Of a DNA stretch of 64,000 bases, positions 34,614 through 44,537 are shown one piece after another. The translations under genes and the position numbers were made by a program. Position 1 is the stretch's first letter; each line of letters opens with the position of its first letter. Source of the DNA: Flagellimonas onchidii (GTDB taxonomy: Bacteria; Bacteroidota; Bacteroidia; Flavobacteriales; Flavobacteriaceae); assembly GCF_004804315.1 (NCBI RefSeq), contig NZ_SRXX01000004.1, positions 62,001 to 126,000 of the forward strand. Reading direction: 5' to 3'. The notes below the pieces were generated by a model. The model was not told the origin of the DNA. It worked only from the letters and a program-made list of their open reading frames with translations, and did not search any database.

Positions 34614-35771
34614 TTAGTTAAAGCCCTTTCTGTAGGCCTTATACCACCTTTCTGGAATGTTCTGGTTGCAAGCAGCCAAATAGTCCCCTTCGGTGCAAGG
34701 TAATAACGCCACCGAATTTGTTTTAGTATGTTCAGGCAAAATTGAAGGAACTTCTACCCACCAACGTTCGGTAACATGACTCTTGTAGAAGACGAGTTCT
34801 TCGGTATCAGTTGGCACTGTGAATTTGGTAAAGTCCTCACTTTTAGAGCTTGGGAATTCTTTGACCCTAAAACTGATGCCTTCAATAAAATACCATATGA
34901 TTTGCGCAATCATTTGAAATGTCTGTGAAGAATTTTCAGCTTCATAAATTCCGAACAAGGAAACTTTATCGCTTATTCCGGCATAGCGTGCAATGGCACA
35001 AATTTCCCTTCCGGTAAATCCATTGGGCGAAAAATTAGGGTGTAACCCCATCTCCCCTGCCCGGATGGCTCTAAGGTCCAAACTCACAATATGGGAATTT
35101 CTTAGCACCGGTTCTGCAAGTTCTATGTTGGCAGCAATCTCTCCCAATCGGTAAGCATCAAAGAAAAGACGTTCCATTAAGTCCATCTCTTCCTGGGCAT
35201 TAAAATAACTTTGATAACCAATATTGGAAAAATTATACAGGTTATTGGGTTTATCTGTGATGATTTTGGACATATAGGAATGAGATGAAATCAGTTCATC
35301 ATCCTCTCCAAAATCGAATCGGCTATCTATAGATACCAGATTGACCATATCCCTAATACCGTCGAAAGCCCTGTAAGCTGGAAATGTAATGTCTTGTGTG
35401 GCTCCTATAATAATAGGTATGATATTCTCTTCCAGAAGCCCAGCCACAATTTCCTTGACCACAAAGTAAGTATCCTCAACCGTATCACCTTCTTCCACAT
35501 CACCAATATCCAAAATGGTCGAGTTCCAGTTGCCCATCATTAACCGATAGAGTTGAATACGAATTTCATTCAAATCCAGTTTCTCGGTTTTTTTCTCGAA
35601 TGCGTTTCTGGATTCTTGCACCCCAAATATGGCAACCGTAGCATTGGCAAAGACCGGAAGTCCTTTTTTCTCGGTATGTTTATGAATGTTCTTGCCAAGT
35701 GCCTGGGGCGGCAATAATTCTGAAAATGCCAGGACTTTTTTCTTGACGGGAATCAAAAAATCGAATGCCAT
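34614..35771 (-). CDS. Degenerate arginase-fold protein upstream of gldK
   Basis: A 385-residue ureohydrolase (arginase/agmatinase/formimidoylglutamase) fold protein. The metal site is damaged. The usual GGxH reads GATQ (His to Gln), the DAHxD reads DSRFD (His to Arg), and the SxDxDxxDP reads SLDLRAIRAG (later Asp to Arg). Three of six expected Mn ligands are replaced. It is therefore likely non-catalytic, perhaps a binding or structural protein linked to T9SS by its position ahead of gldK. It is 121 bases from gldK. Published genomes label similar proteins formimidoylglutamase, probably wrongly (inference). Confidence 0.8.
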   Translation of the reverse strand: MAFDFLIPVKKKVLAFSELLPPQALGKNIHKHTEKKGLPVFANATVAIFGVQESRNAFEKKTEKLDLNEIRIQLYRLMMGNWNSTILDIGDVEEGDTVEDTYFVVKEIVAGLLEENIIPIIIGATQDITFPAYRAFDGIRDMVNLVSIDSRFDFGEDDELISSHSYMSKIITDKPNNLYNFSNIGYQSYFNAQEEMDLMERLFFDAYRLGEIAANIELAEPVLRNSHIVSLDLRAIRAGEMGLHPNFSPNGFTGREICAIARYAGISDKVSLFGIYEAENSSQTFQMIAQIIWYFIEGISFRVKEFPSSKSEDFTKFTVPTDTEELVFYKSHVTERWWVEVPSILPEHTKTNSVALLPCTEGDYLAACNQNIPERWYKAYRKGFN

Positions 35772-35774
35772 CTC

Positions 35775-38264
35775 TTATTTTTTTGCCTTTGCTTTGGCTT
35801 TTGTTTTTTTCTTAGGACTTTTCTTTTCTATAAGTGCTTGTGCTTCTTCCAAGGATATTTTAGTTGCGTCCACATCTTTGGACAACTCAACCTTAATTCG
35901 TCCCTTGATAATATTGTGCCTGCCCCAACGAGCTTTTTCTATTCTGATTTTTTCCTCGGGCCATTCCTGCACCAGTTTTTCGGCCTCTTTGATTTTCTTA
36001 GCTTCAATCAGCTCGTTGATGTCCGATTGTGAAAGATGGTCAAAATCGTACTTTTTGTTCACATTGATGAACATCCCGTCCCATTTTATGAAAGGTCCAA
36101 AACGACCCACACCTTTGGTTACTTCTTTTCCTTCGTAGGTAGCAATAGGTGCATCAGCCTTTTGTTTTTCTTTAATCAACTCAATGGCACGGTCCATATC
36201 TACATCAAAGGCACTTTCGCCCTTGGCCAAGGAAATAAATTTCTTGCCAAACCGTACATAAGGCCCGAAGCGGCCTACGTTGGCTTCTACCTCTTCGCCT
36301 TCATAAGTTCCCAACTTTCTTGGGAGTTCAAAAAGCTCCATAGCTTCTTCAAAGGTTATGGTAGTAATAGATTGCTCTGGCAACAGACTGGCAAACAAAG
36401 GTTTTTCCTCTTCATCCACCGTGCCTATTTGAACCATAGGGCCAAAACGACCCAATCTGGCAGCAACCTGTCTTCCGGATTTGGGATCAGTCCCCAAGAC
36501 ACGTTCACCACTAGCACGATCAGCGTTTTCCTCAACATCCAAAACATTGGGGTGGAAATCTTTGTAGAAATCCTTCATCATCTTTTGCCAATCTTCATCT
36601 CCTGTAGCAATTTCATCAAAATTCTCTTCAACCTTGGCAGTAAAGTTATAATCCAATATGGTTTTGAAGTTGCTTACCAAGAAATCGTTGACAATCATAC
36701 CAATATCGGTAGGAACCAGTTTTCCTTTATCGGAACCTATCATTTCTGAAAGTTGCTTTTCGGCAAAATTTCCTGCTTCAAGAACCAATTGTACATATTT
36801 GCGCTCCGTGCCTTCCACGGTACCTTTTTCCACATATCCTCTATTTTGAATCGTGGATATGGTCGGGGCGTAAGTGGATGGTCTTCCGATTCCCAATTCT
36901 TCCAATTTTTTTACCAAAGATGCTTCGGTATATCTGTATGGTGGCCTTGAGAAACGTTCGGTTGCCGTAATGAAATTATTTTGCAACGCCTCTCCAACGG
37001 CAAGTGCCGGAAGCATTCCTTCTTGTTCCTCTACCCTATCCTCTTCATCGATTCCTTCCAAATATACTTTTAGAAACCCATCGAACTTCACTACCTCACC
37101 CGTTGCGACAAATAATTCGTTATGTGAGGTTGACTTTACCTTAACATTGGTACGCTCTAATTGTGCATCGCTCATTTGGGAAGCCAAAGTTCTTTTCCAA
37201 ATCAGTTCATACAATTTTGCCTGATCACGCTCCAAAGAAGGTGATGACAATTTCATATCCGTAGGTCTAATGGCCTCGTGCGCTTCTTGTGCGCCTTTTG
37301 ATTTGCCCGTATAGTTACGAACCTTGCTGTAAGACTCGCCATAGTTATTTATAATGGCATCCTTAGCAGCATTTAAAGCTTCATTGGACAGGTTTACACT
37401 ATCCGTTCTCATATAGGTAATGAGACCTGCTTCATACAATCGCTGCGCGACCTGCATGGTACGACTCACCGAGAAAAACAATTTCCGCGAGGCTTCTTGT
37501 TGCAAGGTTGATGTCGTAAATGGTGGTGCTGGTGATTTTTTGGCCGGCTTTTTATCCAAATTTGCTACGGAAAAATCGGCTCCTATATTTTGTTTGAGAA
37601 ATGATTCTGCAGCTTCTTTCGTGTCAAATGTCTTGTTCAGCTTTGCAGAAAAAACACTCCCATTGTTTGTTTTGAACTCGGCTCGTATCCTGAAGGAAGC
37701 TTCAGGAGTAAACACCTCAATCTCCCTTTCTCGCTCAACAATCAATCTTACCGCAACCGATTGTACACGTCCCGCAGATAATCCCGGCTTAATTTTTTTC
37801 CAAAGTACCGGTGAAAGTTCATACCCTACGAGTCGATCTAAAACTCTTCTGGCCTGTTGCGCATTTACCAAATTATAATTGATCTCCCTTGGGTTTTCAA
37901 TTGCTTTTTGAATAGCCGATTTGGTAATGGAGTTGAAAACAATCCGCTTGGTCTTGTCCCTATCCAATTTAAGAGCTTCGGCCAAATGCCAAGAAATAGC
38001 TTCTCCCTCTCGGTCTTCATCACTTGCCAACCATATGGTCTCAGATTTTTGGGCAAGATCTTTCAGTTTTTTGACCAAGGCCTTCTTTTCCTTATCAACT
38101 ATATATTTTGGCTTAAAATCATTATCTACATCTACGCCAAGCTCTTTGGATGGGAGGTCTACAATATGTCCGAAACTGGATTCAACTTGGTAGTCCTTTC
38201 CCAAAAAACGCTCTATGGTCTTTGCCTTTGCAGGTGACTCAACTATTACTAAATTCTTAGGCAT
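35775..38264 (-). CDS. topA: DNA topoisomerase I
   Basis: An 829-residue type IA topoisomerase that relaxes negative supercoils. The N-terminal Toprim domain starts NLVIVESPAKAKTIE, and EDREGEAISWHL binds Mg. The active-site Tyr is Y284 in LITYMRTDS. The C-terminal third has three related Toprim_Crpt units beginning GRFGPMVQIG, VGRFGPYVRFG and GVGRFGPFIKW in place of zinc fingers, then a Lys-rich tail. Start chosen at ATG 38262-38264 (MPKNLVIVESPAK). It is 3 bases from the next gene on the same strand. Confidence 0.97.
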   Translation of the reverse strand: MPKNLVIVESPAKAKTIERFLGKDYQVESSFGHIVDLPSKELGVDVDNDFKPKYIVDKEKKALVKKLKDLAQKSETIWLASDEDREGEAISWHLAEALKLDRDKTKRIVFNSITKSAIQKAIENPREINYNLVNAQQARRVLDRLVGYELSPVLWKKIKPGLSAGRVQSVAVRLIVEREREIEVFTPEASFRIRAEFKTNNGSVFSAKLNKTFDTKEAAESFLKQNIGADFSVANLDKKPAKKSPAPPFTTSTLQQEASRKLFFSVSRTMQVAQRLYEAGLITYMRTDSVNLSNEALNAAKDAIINNYGESYSKVRNYTGKSKGAQEAHEAIRPTDMKLSSPSLERDQAKLYELIWKRTLASQMSDAQLERTNVKVKSTSHNELFVATGEVVKFDGFLKVYLEGIDEEDRVEEQEGMLPALAVGEALQNNFITATERFSRPPYRYTEASLVKKLEELGIGRPSTYAPTISTIQNRGYVEKGTVEGTERKYVQLVLEAGNFAEKQLSEMIGSDKGKLVPTDIGMIVNDFLVSNFKTILDYNFTAKVEENFDEIATGDEDWQKMMKDFYKDFHPNVLDVEENADRASGERVLGTDPKSGRQVAARLGRFGPMVQIGTVDEEEKPLFASLLPEQSITTITFEEAMELFELPRKLGTYEGEEVEANVGRFGPYVRFGKKFISLAKGESAFDVDMDRAIELIKEKQKADAPIATYEGKEVTKGVGRFGPFIKWDGMFINVNKKYDFDHLSQSDINELIEAKKIKEAEKLVQEWPEEKIRIEKARWGRHNIIKGRIKVELSKDVDATKISLEEAQALIEKKSPKKKTKAKAKAKK

Positions 38265-38332
38265 GCATTGGATTTTGAGGTAACAAAAGTATATGAATTT
38301 TTCGATTTCGGATTTTTTATCAAATCCCAACC

Positions 38333-38362
38333 AAAAAAATATCCCGCTAAAAAACGGGATAT
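38333..38362 (-). terminator. Terminator of the LVIVD lipoprotein gene
   Basis: Stem ATATCCCG/CGGGATAT (38339-38346 with 38355-38362) followed on the minus strand by a run of T. It lies between the LVIVD gene stop and the topA start. Confidence 0.8.
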
Positions 38363-38384
38363 TCAAGTACAATATTGTGTCTTT

Positions 38385-39641
38385 CTAATTGAGCCCTATC
38401 TGGCTCAGAAGCCTGATTCTATCATCCAAGTATTCATATTGGTATAGAATTTCGTCTCCAACCATAATCAAATGACTCTCCAATGGAATCACATCAAACG
38501 TAACAATATCTTTAAAGTGATTTAATGTCTTTAAGTCCTCAATGTCCGTTTTATCGTAAACCTTAAGTCCTGATTTTCCATCGCATACAAATAGTTTTTC
38601 ATCCTTGATTCCCAAACCGTAGGGTTCATCCATTGGATATGTTTTGGCCAATTCGGGATTTGCTATATCCGAAATGTCCACAATGAACAGACCACTTTCC
38701 AATGCTCCACAACCATTTCCGCCACGTAGGGTGACATATGCATAATCACCATCAACCACTACCGGGTCACAAGCGGTCCCATGCTCAAACTCTGACACCA
38801 AGGTTGGTTTGTCGGGAGTGGTAATATCATATATATACATACCTCGCATGCTTCCTAAAAACAGATGGTTGCCCCGATTAAATATAGTTTCAATATCAAA
38901 CCCTGCGTAAACATCTTCTAAATCTTGCGGATTGTCCAAGTCTGAAATATTAAAAATATTAATGTTGTGGCTATCCACAGCGTACAGGTAGTCATCCACA
39001 ATCTTGAACCGTGCCAAAGAACCTCCCTGGCCAGTTGTACTTCTTTCTGCAGTATTTGCCAAAGCCAAGTCTCCAAACATGATATCTATGTTTCTGTTTT
39101 CCTCAACCTCAGAAATCAACCTTCTTTCGGTGACGGTTTTCCACCCTATCAAAATTTCAGTTTCATAATCAAAATCCGCATTTTCAACGATGTCAGCTTC
39201 AAACGGCCAGAAAATGTTATTATGAAGTACATTCTCCAATCGTTTTACAAATTTGATATCTGTTATGTTCGATATATCAATCACGATTAAATCGGATAGG
39301 CTATCTGCATATAAAAAATCGTCTTTTACCGAAATGTCCACGTTACCAGGAATCTCGATAAAACCCATTTTTCGAGGTTGTGAAGGATTGCTATTGTTTA
39401 TCACATGAATTCCTTGAAATTTATCATTTATAAAAATGTAATCTTTATAAGTATAGACCTTGCCAGATTCCTCAATGGGGCGGGGTGCAATTATATCAAC
39501 ACTATTGGCGAATTCAGCTTTATTGATTACCAAAGGTTTGGCTACTAAATATTCTGCGTAGCCATCATTGTCATCGTTTTTGTCACAGGAGACAAAAACC
39601 AAAGTGGTCAGAGTTAAAATAAACAGGATTTTCTTTTTCAT
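38385..39641 (-). CDS. LVIVD-repeat beta-propeller lipoprotein
   Basis: A 418-residue lipoprotein with Cys19 in LVFVSCDK. It contains repeated blades of the LVIVD type, for example FINDKFQGIHVINNSNPSQPRK, LYADSLSDLIVIDISN, LYAVDSHNINIFNISD and GLFIVDISDIANPE. The propeller probably faces the periplasm or cell surface and binds partners. Function unknown. It is divergent from miaB and terminates by its own hairpin. Confidence 0.85.
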   Translation of the reverse strand: MKKKILFILTLTTLVFVSCDKNDDNDGYAEYLVAKPLVINKAEFANSVDIIAPRPIEESGKVYTYKDYIFINDKFQGIHVINNSNPSQPRKMGFIEIPGNVDISVKDDFLYADSLSDLIVIDISNITDIKFVKRLENVLHNNIFWPFEADIVENADFDYETEILIGWKTVTERRLISEVEENRNIDIMFGDLALANTAERSTTGQGGSLARFKIVDDYLYAVDSHNINIFNISDLDNPQDLEDVYAGFDIETIFNRGNHLFLGSMRGMYIYDITTPDKPTLVSEFEHGTACDPVVVDGDYAYVTLRGGNGCGALESGLFIVDISDIANPELAKTYPMDEPYGLGIKDEKLFVCDGKSGLKVYDKTDIEDLKTLNHFKDIVTFDVIPLESHLIMVGDEILYQYEYLDDRIRLLSQIGLN

Positions 39642-39733
39642 AGTTGTTTATGTTTTTTGGATAGATAACATCATATAGATAAAAACACCTTGTCAACGTT
39701 GCGTTCAACTTTGTGCAAAATTTAACTGCCAAA

Positions 39734-39765
39734 TTGTCACTAAACTGGAATATGCACTATCTTTG
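39734..39765 (+). promoter_or_regulatory. miaB promoter
   Basis: -7 box TATCTTTG (39758-39765) matches TAnnTTTG and TTG at 39734-39736 fits the -33 position with a 21-base spacer. The transcript would start 10-20 bases before the ATG at 39783. Confidence 0.6.
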
Positions 39766-39782
39766 CAGACCATTAGAGCGAA

Positions 39783-41246
39783 ATGACAACGAACGAAGGA
39801 ACTGAGAAAATCATAGATGAAAGTCAGCAAGGAAGTACCTTGACACTGGAAAAGAACGAGAACAACAACCGAAAACTTTACATAGAAAGTTATGGTTGTC
39901 AAATGAACTTCTCCGATAGTGAAATTGTAGCTTCCATCTTAGCAAAAGAAGGATTTAACACCACCCAGCTTCTTGAAGAAGCAGATTTGGTCTTGGTGAA
40001 CACCTGCTCCATTCGTGAAAAAGCAGAAACGACGGTACGCAAGCGATTGGAAAAATTCAACGCGGTAAAAAGAACCAATCCAGGAATGAAGGTCGGGGTA
40101 TTGGGTTGCATGGCCGAACGTTTGAAAAGTAAGTTTCTGGAAGAAGAAAAAATCGTTGACATGGTCGTTGGGCCAGACGCCTATAAAGACCTCCCAAACC
40201 TCATCCAAGAAATCGATGAAGGTAGAAATGCTGTAAATGTTATCCTCTCCAAAGACGAAACCTATGGTGATGTTGCTCCCGTAAGATTGAATTCGAACGG
40301 AGTTACCGCCTTTGTTTCCATTACTCGTGGATGCGACAACATGTGCACATTTTGCGTAGTACCCTTTACACGAGGACGTGAACGAAGCCGAGACCCACAG
40401 TCTATCTTGGAAGAAGTAAATGAACTTTGGAATAAAGGTTTCAAAGAAATCACGCTTTTAGGGCAAAATGTTGATAGTTACCTTTGGTATGGGGGCGGAT
40501 TGAAGAAAGATTTTGAAAAGGCTTCCGATATGCAAAAGGCTACCTCGGTCAACTTTGCCAAACTCTTGGAACTTGTAGCAGAGGCCCAGCCTAAAATGCG
40601 TATCCGTTTTTCCACTTCCAATCCACAGGATATGACTTTGGACGTTATCGAAGCAATGGCGAAATACAACAACATTTGCAAATACATCCATCTACCTGTA
40701 CAAAGTGGAAGCAATCGAATTCTGAAAGCGATGAACCGTCTTCATACACGAGAGGAATACTTTGAATTGATAGACAACATCCGAAAAATCATACCCGATT
40801 GCGCCATCAGTCAAGATATGATAACGGGGTTCCCTACAGAAACCGAAGAAGATCACCAAGACACCTTAAGTCTAATGGAATATGTGAAATACGACTTCGG
40901 TTTTATGTTTGCCTATTCTGAACGACCTGGAACCTTGGCAGAAAGAAAAATGGACGATGATATTCCTGAGGAAACCAAAAAAAGACGATTGAGGGAAATT
41001 ATCGATTTACAACAACGACATGGTCTATTCAGAACCCAGGAACATATTGGAAAAATAGAAGAGGTTTTAATTGAGGGTTCTTCTAAAAAATCCGATGCCC
41101 ACTGGATGGGGCGAAATTCGCAAAACACCGTGGTTGTTTTTCCCAAGGAAAACTATAAAGTCGGCGATTTTGTGAACGTAAAAATCAACGAATGTACCTC
41201 AGCTACATTAATCGGTGAAGCGGTTGGGCTCAGTGAAAATAACTAA
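39783..41246 (+). CDS. miaB: tRNA-2-methylthio-N6-isopentenyladenosine synthase MiaB
   Basis: A 487-residue radical-SAM methylthiotransferase that modifies A37 of tRNAs reading UNN codons. The N-terminal UPF0004 domain has cluster-binding C39 (YGCQMN), a Cys in NTCSIREKA and another in GCMAE. The radical-SAM CxxxCxxC is C184, C188 and C191 (CDNMCTFC). The TRAM domain closes the protein. An ATG at 39783 is preceded by a good promoter. It heads the plus-strand run leading through the sigma-54 activator to groEL. Confidence 0.97.
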   Translation: MTTNEGTEKIIDESQQGSTLTLEKNENNNRKLYIESYGCQMNFSDSEIVASILAKEGFNTTQLLEEADLVLVNTCSIREKAETTVRKRLEKFNAVKRTNPGMKVGVLGCMAERLKSKFLEEEKIVDMVVGPDAYKDLPNLIQEIDEGRNAVNVILSKDETYGDVAPVRLNSNGVTAFVSITRGCDNMCTFCVVPFTRGRERSRDPQSILEEVNELWNKGFKEITLLGQNVDSYLWYGGGLKKDFEKASDMQKATSVNFAKLLELVAEAQPKMRIRFSTSNPQDMTLDVIEAMAKYNNICKYIHLPVQSGSNRILKAMNRLHTREEYFELIDNIRKIIPDCAISQDMITGFPTETEEDHQDTLSLMEYVKYDFGFMFAYSERPGTLAERKMDDDIPEETKKRRLREIIDLQQRHGLFRTQEHIGKIEEVLIEGSSKKSDAHWMGRNSQNTVVVFPKENYKVGDFVNVKINECTSATLIGEAVGLSENN

Positions 41247-41253
41247 TAATAAA

Positions 41254-41323
41254 TGTCATTCCGTATCTGTTGCGGAATCCATTTTTTAAACAATAAAAGA
41301 TTCCTGCTTGAACAGGAATGACA
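41254..41323. repeat. 70-bp imperfect palindrome (REP-like)
   Basis: Perfect 9-bp termini TGTCATTCC (41254-41262) and GGAATGACA (41315-41323) with further internal pairing (GCGGAATCC facing GATTCCTGC). It sits between the miaB stop and the next ATG. The sequence type (GTCATTCC...GGAATGAC) is a common dispersed element by memory. Confidence 0.6.
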
Positions 41324-41328
41324 AAAAT

Positions 41329-42600
41329 ATGGAATCAATACAATCCATAAAACAACGCTTTGAACTCATTGGAAACGATGTAAAGCTAAATCGTGCCTTA
41401 GAAAAAGCTATTCAAGTTGCCCCTACCGATATTTCGGTTTTGGTAACTGGAGAAAGCGGTGTGGGTAAAGAAGCTATTCCAAAAATCATACATTCTTTAT
41501 CACATCGTAAGCACGCAAAATATATAGCCGTAAACTGCGGGGCCATTCCTGAAGGAACCATCGACAGTGAGCTTTTTGGACACGAAAAGGGGGCTTTTAC
41601 AGGTGCTACCCAAACCCGAAGCGGTTATTTTGAAGTTGCCGATGGAGGTACCATTTTTTTAGATGAAGTTGGAGAGCTTCCCCTTACTACCCAAGTACGT
41701 TTGTTGAGAGTTTTGGAGAATGGAGAATTCCTGAAAGTAGGGTCTTCGCAAGTTCAAAAAACCAATGTGCGAATTGTGGCAGCAACCAATATCAATATGT
41801 TTGAGGCCATTAAAAAGGAAAAGTTCCGAGAAGACCTTTATTATAGATTGAGCACTGTCGAAATCAATATCCCTCCATTGCGCGAGCGAAGAGAAGACAT
41901 TCATCTATTATTTCGAAAGTTTGCTTCAGATTTTGGACAGAAATACAAAATGCCTACCATCCGATTGGATGACCAAGCAGTTCAATTGCTTCAGAAGTAT
42001 AGATGGCCTGGTAACATACGGCAGCTGAGAAATATTGCCGAACAAATTTCAGTCTTGGAAGAACATCGTACCGTTTCTGCCGGCACCCTCAACAGCTACC
42101 TTCCCAATGCTAGCAACACCAATCTACCAGCGGTGGTGGAACAAAGCAAAAAGGATAGTGATTTCAGCAACGAAAGGGAAATTCTTTACAAAGTGCTCTT
42201 TGACATGAAGGGAGATTTGAACGATCTTAAAAAATTGACTTTGGAATTGTTGAAAAACAACGATACAGAAAAAGTTCAAGAAGAGAACGAAAATCTCATC
42301 CGAAAAATATACGGCAATAAAGAGGAAGAAGTTACTCCGCAAGAAGATAGTGTAACCGAAATACTTCATCTTCCAGAACCTGTTGTTGAATCTCCCCAAG
42401 TAGTTGCAGAACCGCAGGAAGACCGTTACCATTTTGCGGAAGAAATTGAAGAAGAAGAAACTTTATCTTTACAGGAAAAGGAAATCGAACTGATAAAGAA
42501 ATCTTTGGAGCGGAATCGAGGTAAACGAAAAGCTGCCGCTTCTGAACTTGGAATTTCTGAGCGAACGCTATATCGAAAGATTAAACAGTACGATTTATAG
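41329..42600 (+). CDS. Sigma-54-dependent transcriptional activator
   Basis: A 423-residue AAA+ enhancer-binding protein. Walker A GESGVGKE, the sigma-54 contact GAFTGA and Walker B GTIFLDEVGEL are present, with R-finger segments and a C-terminal Fis-type helix-turn-helix ending ELGISERTLYRKIKQYDL. There is no N-terminal receiver or sensor domain; the AAA+ module starts at once. Start at ATG 41329 is preferred over a TTG at 41308, which lies in the palindrome. The middle contains an acidic linker. It may act constitutively or through partner interaction (inference). Confidence 0.93.
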   Translation: MESIQSIKQRFELIGNDVKLNRALEKAIQVAPTDISVLVTGESGVGKEAIPKIIHSLSHRKHAKYIAVNCGAIPEGTIDSELFGHEKGAFTGATQTRSGYFEVADGGTIFLDEVGELPLTTQVRLLRVLENGEFLKVGSSQVQKTNVRIVAATNINMFEAIKKEKFREDLYYRLSTVEINIPPLRERREDIHLLFRKFASDFGQKYKMPTIRLDDQAVQLLQKYRWPGNIRQLRNIAEQISVLEEHRTVSAGTLNSYLPNASNTNLPAVVEQSKKDSDFSNEREILYKVLFDMKGDLNDLKKLTLELLKNNDTEKVQEENENLIRKIYGNKEEEVTPQEDSVTEILHLPEPVVESPQVVAEPQEDRYHFAEEIEEEETLSLQEKEIELIKKSLERNRGKRKAAASELGISERTLYRKIKQYDL

Positions 42601-42707
42601 CTTTTTGGATTAATGGATTTTTGGATTGAACACCTTACCCTCAAACCCAAGCTTTTTTCCTTGATTTTGTATTTATATTTGATTTTTGAACTTGAACTTT
42701 GAACATA

Positions 42708-43226
42708 ATGAAACATTCTGGTATAAAAATATTGTTCCTAAGTATCCTTTTTAGCTCCAATAGCTGCGGGGTCTATAACTTCTCAGGAGCTGATATTGGA
42801 ACCGCCACAACATTTCAAGTAAACTTCTTCCAAAATTATGCCGACCAAAATCCAGGGTCGACTATACAACCAGGGCTTGGTCGTGACTTTACCTTGGCCC
42901 TTCAAGATTTGATCAATAACTTAACGAGCTTGTCATTGACGGGAAGCAATGGGGATTTATTATATGAAGGGGAGATTGTGGAATACCGTGTAACTCCGAT
43001 GACCGCGACCGCTGATCAGCGTACCGCTCAAAACCGTTTGACCATGAGTGTCAACGTGCGCTTTTTCAACAAAACCAAGGAAGATGCAGATTTTGAGCGC
43101 CGTTTTTCATTTTTCCATGATTTTGATGCTGCGGCTTCACTTACCGCGGTTCAGGCAGCGGCGCACGAAGAAATTTTTGAACGTATAACGCAAGATATTT
43201 TTAATGCTTCTTTGGGCAATTGGTAA
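42708..43226 (+). CDS. lptE: LptE-like LPS assembly lipoprotein
   Basis: A 172-residue outer-membrane lipoprotein with Cys20 in SSNSCGVY. It partners the LptD translocon for LPS insertion. The GVYNFSGADIG start and a beta-rich body with a VRFFNKTK segment fit the LptE fold of Bacteroidota. ATG at 42708 gives the intact signal; a TTG at 42699 adds three residues. It is followed directly by the TPR gene, whose start is near its stop. Confidence 0.88.
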   Translation: MKHSGIKILFLSILFSSNSCGVYNFSGADIGTATTFQVNFFQNYADQNPGSTIQPGLGRDFTLALQDLINNLTSLSLTGSNGDLLYEGEIVEYRVTPMTATADQRTAQNRLTMSVNVRFFNKTKEDADFERRFSFFHDFDAAASLTAVQAAAHEEIFERITQDIFNASLGNW

Positions 43227-43228
43227 AC

Positions 43229-44113
43229 ATGAACGTATCCGATTTCATACAGATTCTTCAAAAATCAGACACAATTCTGTCTCCAAAACAGACTAGGGAA
43301 CTGGAGGGCATTCTTCAGGAATATCCCTACTTTCAGGCAGCTCGCGCACTTCACCTAAAGGGATTGAAAAATCTGGACAGCTATAAATACAATGGAGCCT
43401 TAAAGGTAGCCGCTGCTTATACGGCTGACAGGGATGTGCTTTTTGATTTTATAACTTCTCAAGAATTTGCTCAAAATAATATTGCCGACACCATAGCGGG
43501 CAGAGTCCCCAAACTAAAGGACAAAAAAGCCGTTTCCGAAGAAATCGAACCAAATCCTAATGCAGAATCCATCCTAGGGGGGTCTGAAGAAGCTCTGCCT
43601 CAAAATGTTCAAGATGCGGAACAGATTTTAGATCCAGCCTTGTTTGAATCCAAAGACTCTGAGAAAGAATCTGACCCGCCAGTAACAGAACAATCTAAAC
43701 CAGAAGTAGACTTGGAATTGGGAAAACCCATCCCATTTACAAAAAAAGAAAAGCACTCCTTTACCGAATGGCTCCAGCTCACCTCCAAAAATCAGGAAGA
43801 AGAACACGTTGCCCCATCCTCGGTTGAGCTTGACAAAAAGCAAAAATTCGACCTGTTGGACAAGTTTATAGAAAGTAGGCCAAAGATTGTCCCTAATCAA
43901 GAATCTAAAGCAAAAGTCAACATCAAAGAGTCCGTAAAAATGGACAAAAATGAGTTGATGACCGAAACTTTGGCCAAGGTTTATCTGGAGCAAAAAAAGT
44001 ATAAAAAGGCCATTCAGGCCTTTAAAATATTGAGTTTGAAATATCCAGAAAAAAGTGGTTTCTTTGCAGATCAAATTCGGGCGGTGAAGAAGCTGCAGAA
44101 AGAAAAAGAATAA
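43229..44113 (+). CDS. TPR-containing protein
   Basis: A 294-residue protein with an N-terminal DUF-type helical region, an acidic Pro/Glu-rich linker and a C-terminal tetratricopeptide unit (ETLAKVYLEQKKYKKAIQAFKILSLKYPEK). No signal peptide. It lies between lptE and secG, and a role in protein export or envelope assembly is plausible but unproven. Confidence 0.75.
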   Translation: MNVSDFIQILQKSDTILSPKQTRELEGILQEYPYFQAARALHLKGLKNLDSYKYNGALKVAAAYTADRDVLFDFITSQEFAQNNIADTIAGRVPKLKDKKAVSEEIEPNPNAESILGGSEEALPQNVQDAEQILDPALFESKDSEKESDPPVTEQSKPEVDLELGKPIPFTKKEKHSFTEWLQLTSKNQEEEHVAPSSVELDKKQKFDLLDKFIESRPKIVPNQESKAKVNIKESVKMDKNELMTETLAKVYLEQKKYKKAIQAFKILSLKYPEKSGFFADQIRAVKKLQKEKE

Positions 44114-44122
44114 GATAGAAAA

Positions 44123-44482
44123 ATGAGCACGTTTACAATTTTTTTAATACTGATCATCATAGTTTGTCTTCTATTGGTTTTGGTAATCATGGTCCAAAAC
44201 CCAAAAGGAGGTGGATTATCTTCTTCATTTGGCGGTGGTGGAAACCAAGTTGTAGGTGGAGTAAAAAAAACGGGGGACTTTTTGGATAAAAGTACATGGA
44301 CCCTTGCCACTTTGTTGATTGTATTGATTCTGCTTTCCAACGTTTCCCTAAAGGGAAATTATAGCCAAGCAGATTCCAAGTTGTTACAAGGAGATGATGT
44401 TGAAACAACCATTCCTGAATCAGTTCCAGAAGAAATACCAGAACAAGTTCCGGCTACAAATCCTTCTGACAGCATCAACTAA
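44123..44482 (+). CDS. secG: Protein translocase subunit SecG
   Basis: A 119-residue inner-membrane protein. A first helix (ILIIIVCLLLVLVIMVQ), a Gly-rich linker with QNPKGGGLSSSFGGGG, and a second helix give the family plan. It joins SecYE. The acidic, Pro-rich C-terminal extension is usual in flavobacteria. It starts 9 bases after the TPR gene. Confidence 0.92.
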   Translation: MSTFTIFLILIIIVCLLLVLVIMVQNPKGGGLSSSFGGGGNQVVGGVKKTGDFLDKSTWTLATLLIVLILLSNVSLKGNYSQADSKLLQGDDVETTIPESVPEEIPEQVPATNPSDSIN

Positions 44483-44504
44483 AATAATGACACAGCAAAT
44501 ACAT

Positions 44505-44537
44505 AATGCCAGCTTGAAATGACAAGCTGGCATTTTT
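44505..44537 (+). terminator. Terminator after secG
   Basis: Perfect 12-bp stem AATGCCAGCTTG/CAAGCTGGCATT (44505-44516 with 44523-44534) and a short T run. It separates the miaB-secG run from groES. Confidence 0.9.

Noticed and set aside
36036-36749. 237-residue plus-strand open frame inside topA
   Set aside because: It is the antisense of a highly conserved topA region; composition is that of a shadow frame.
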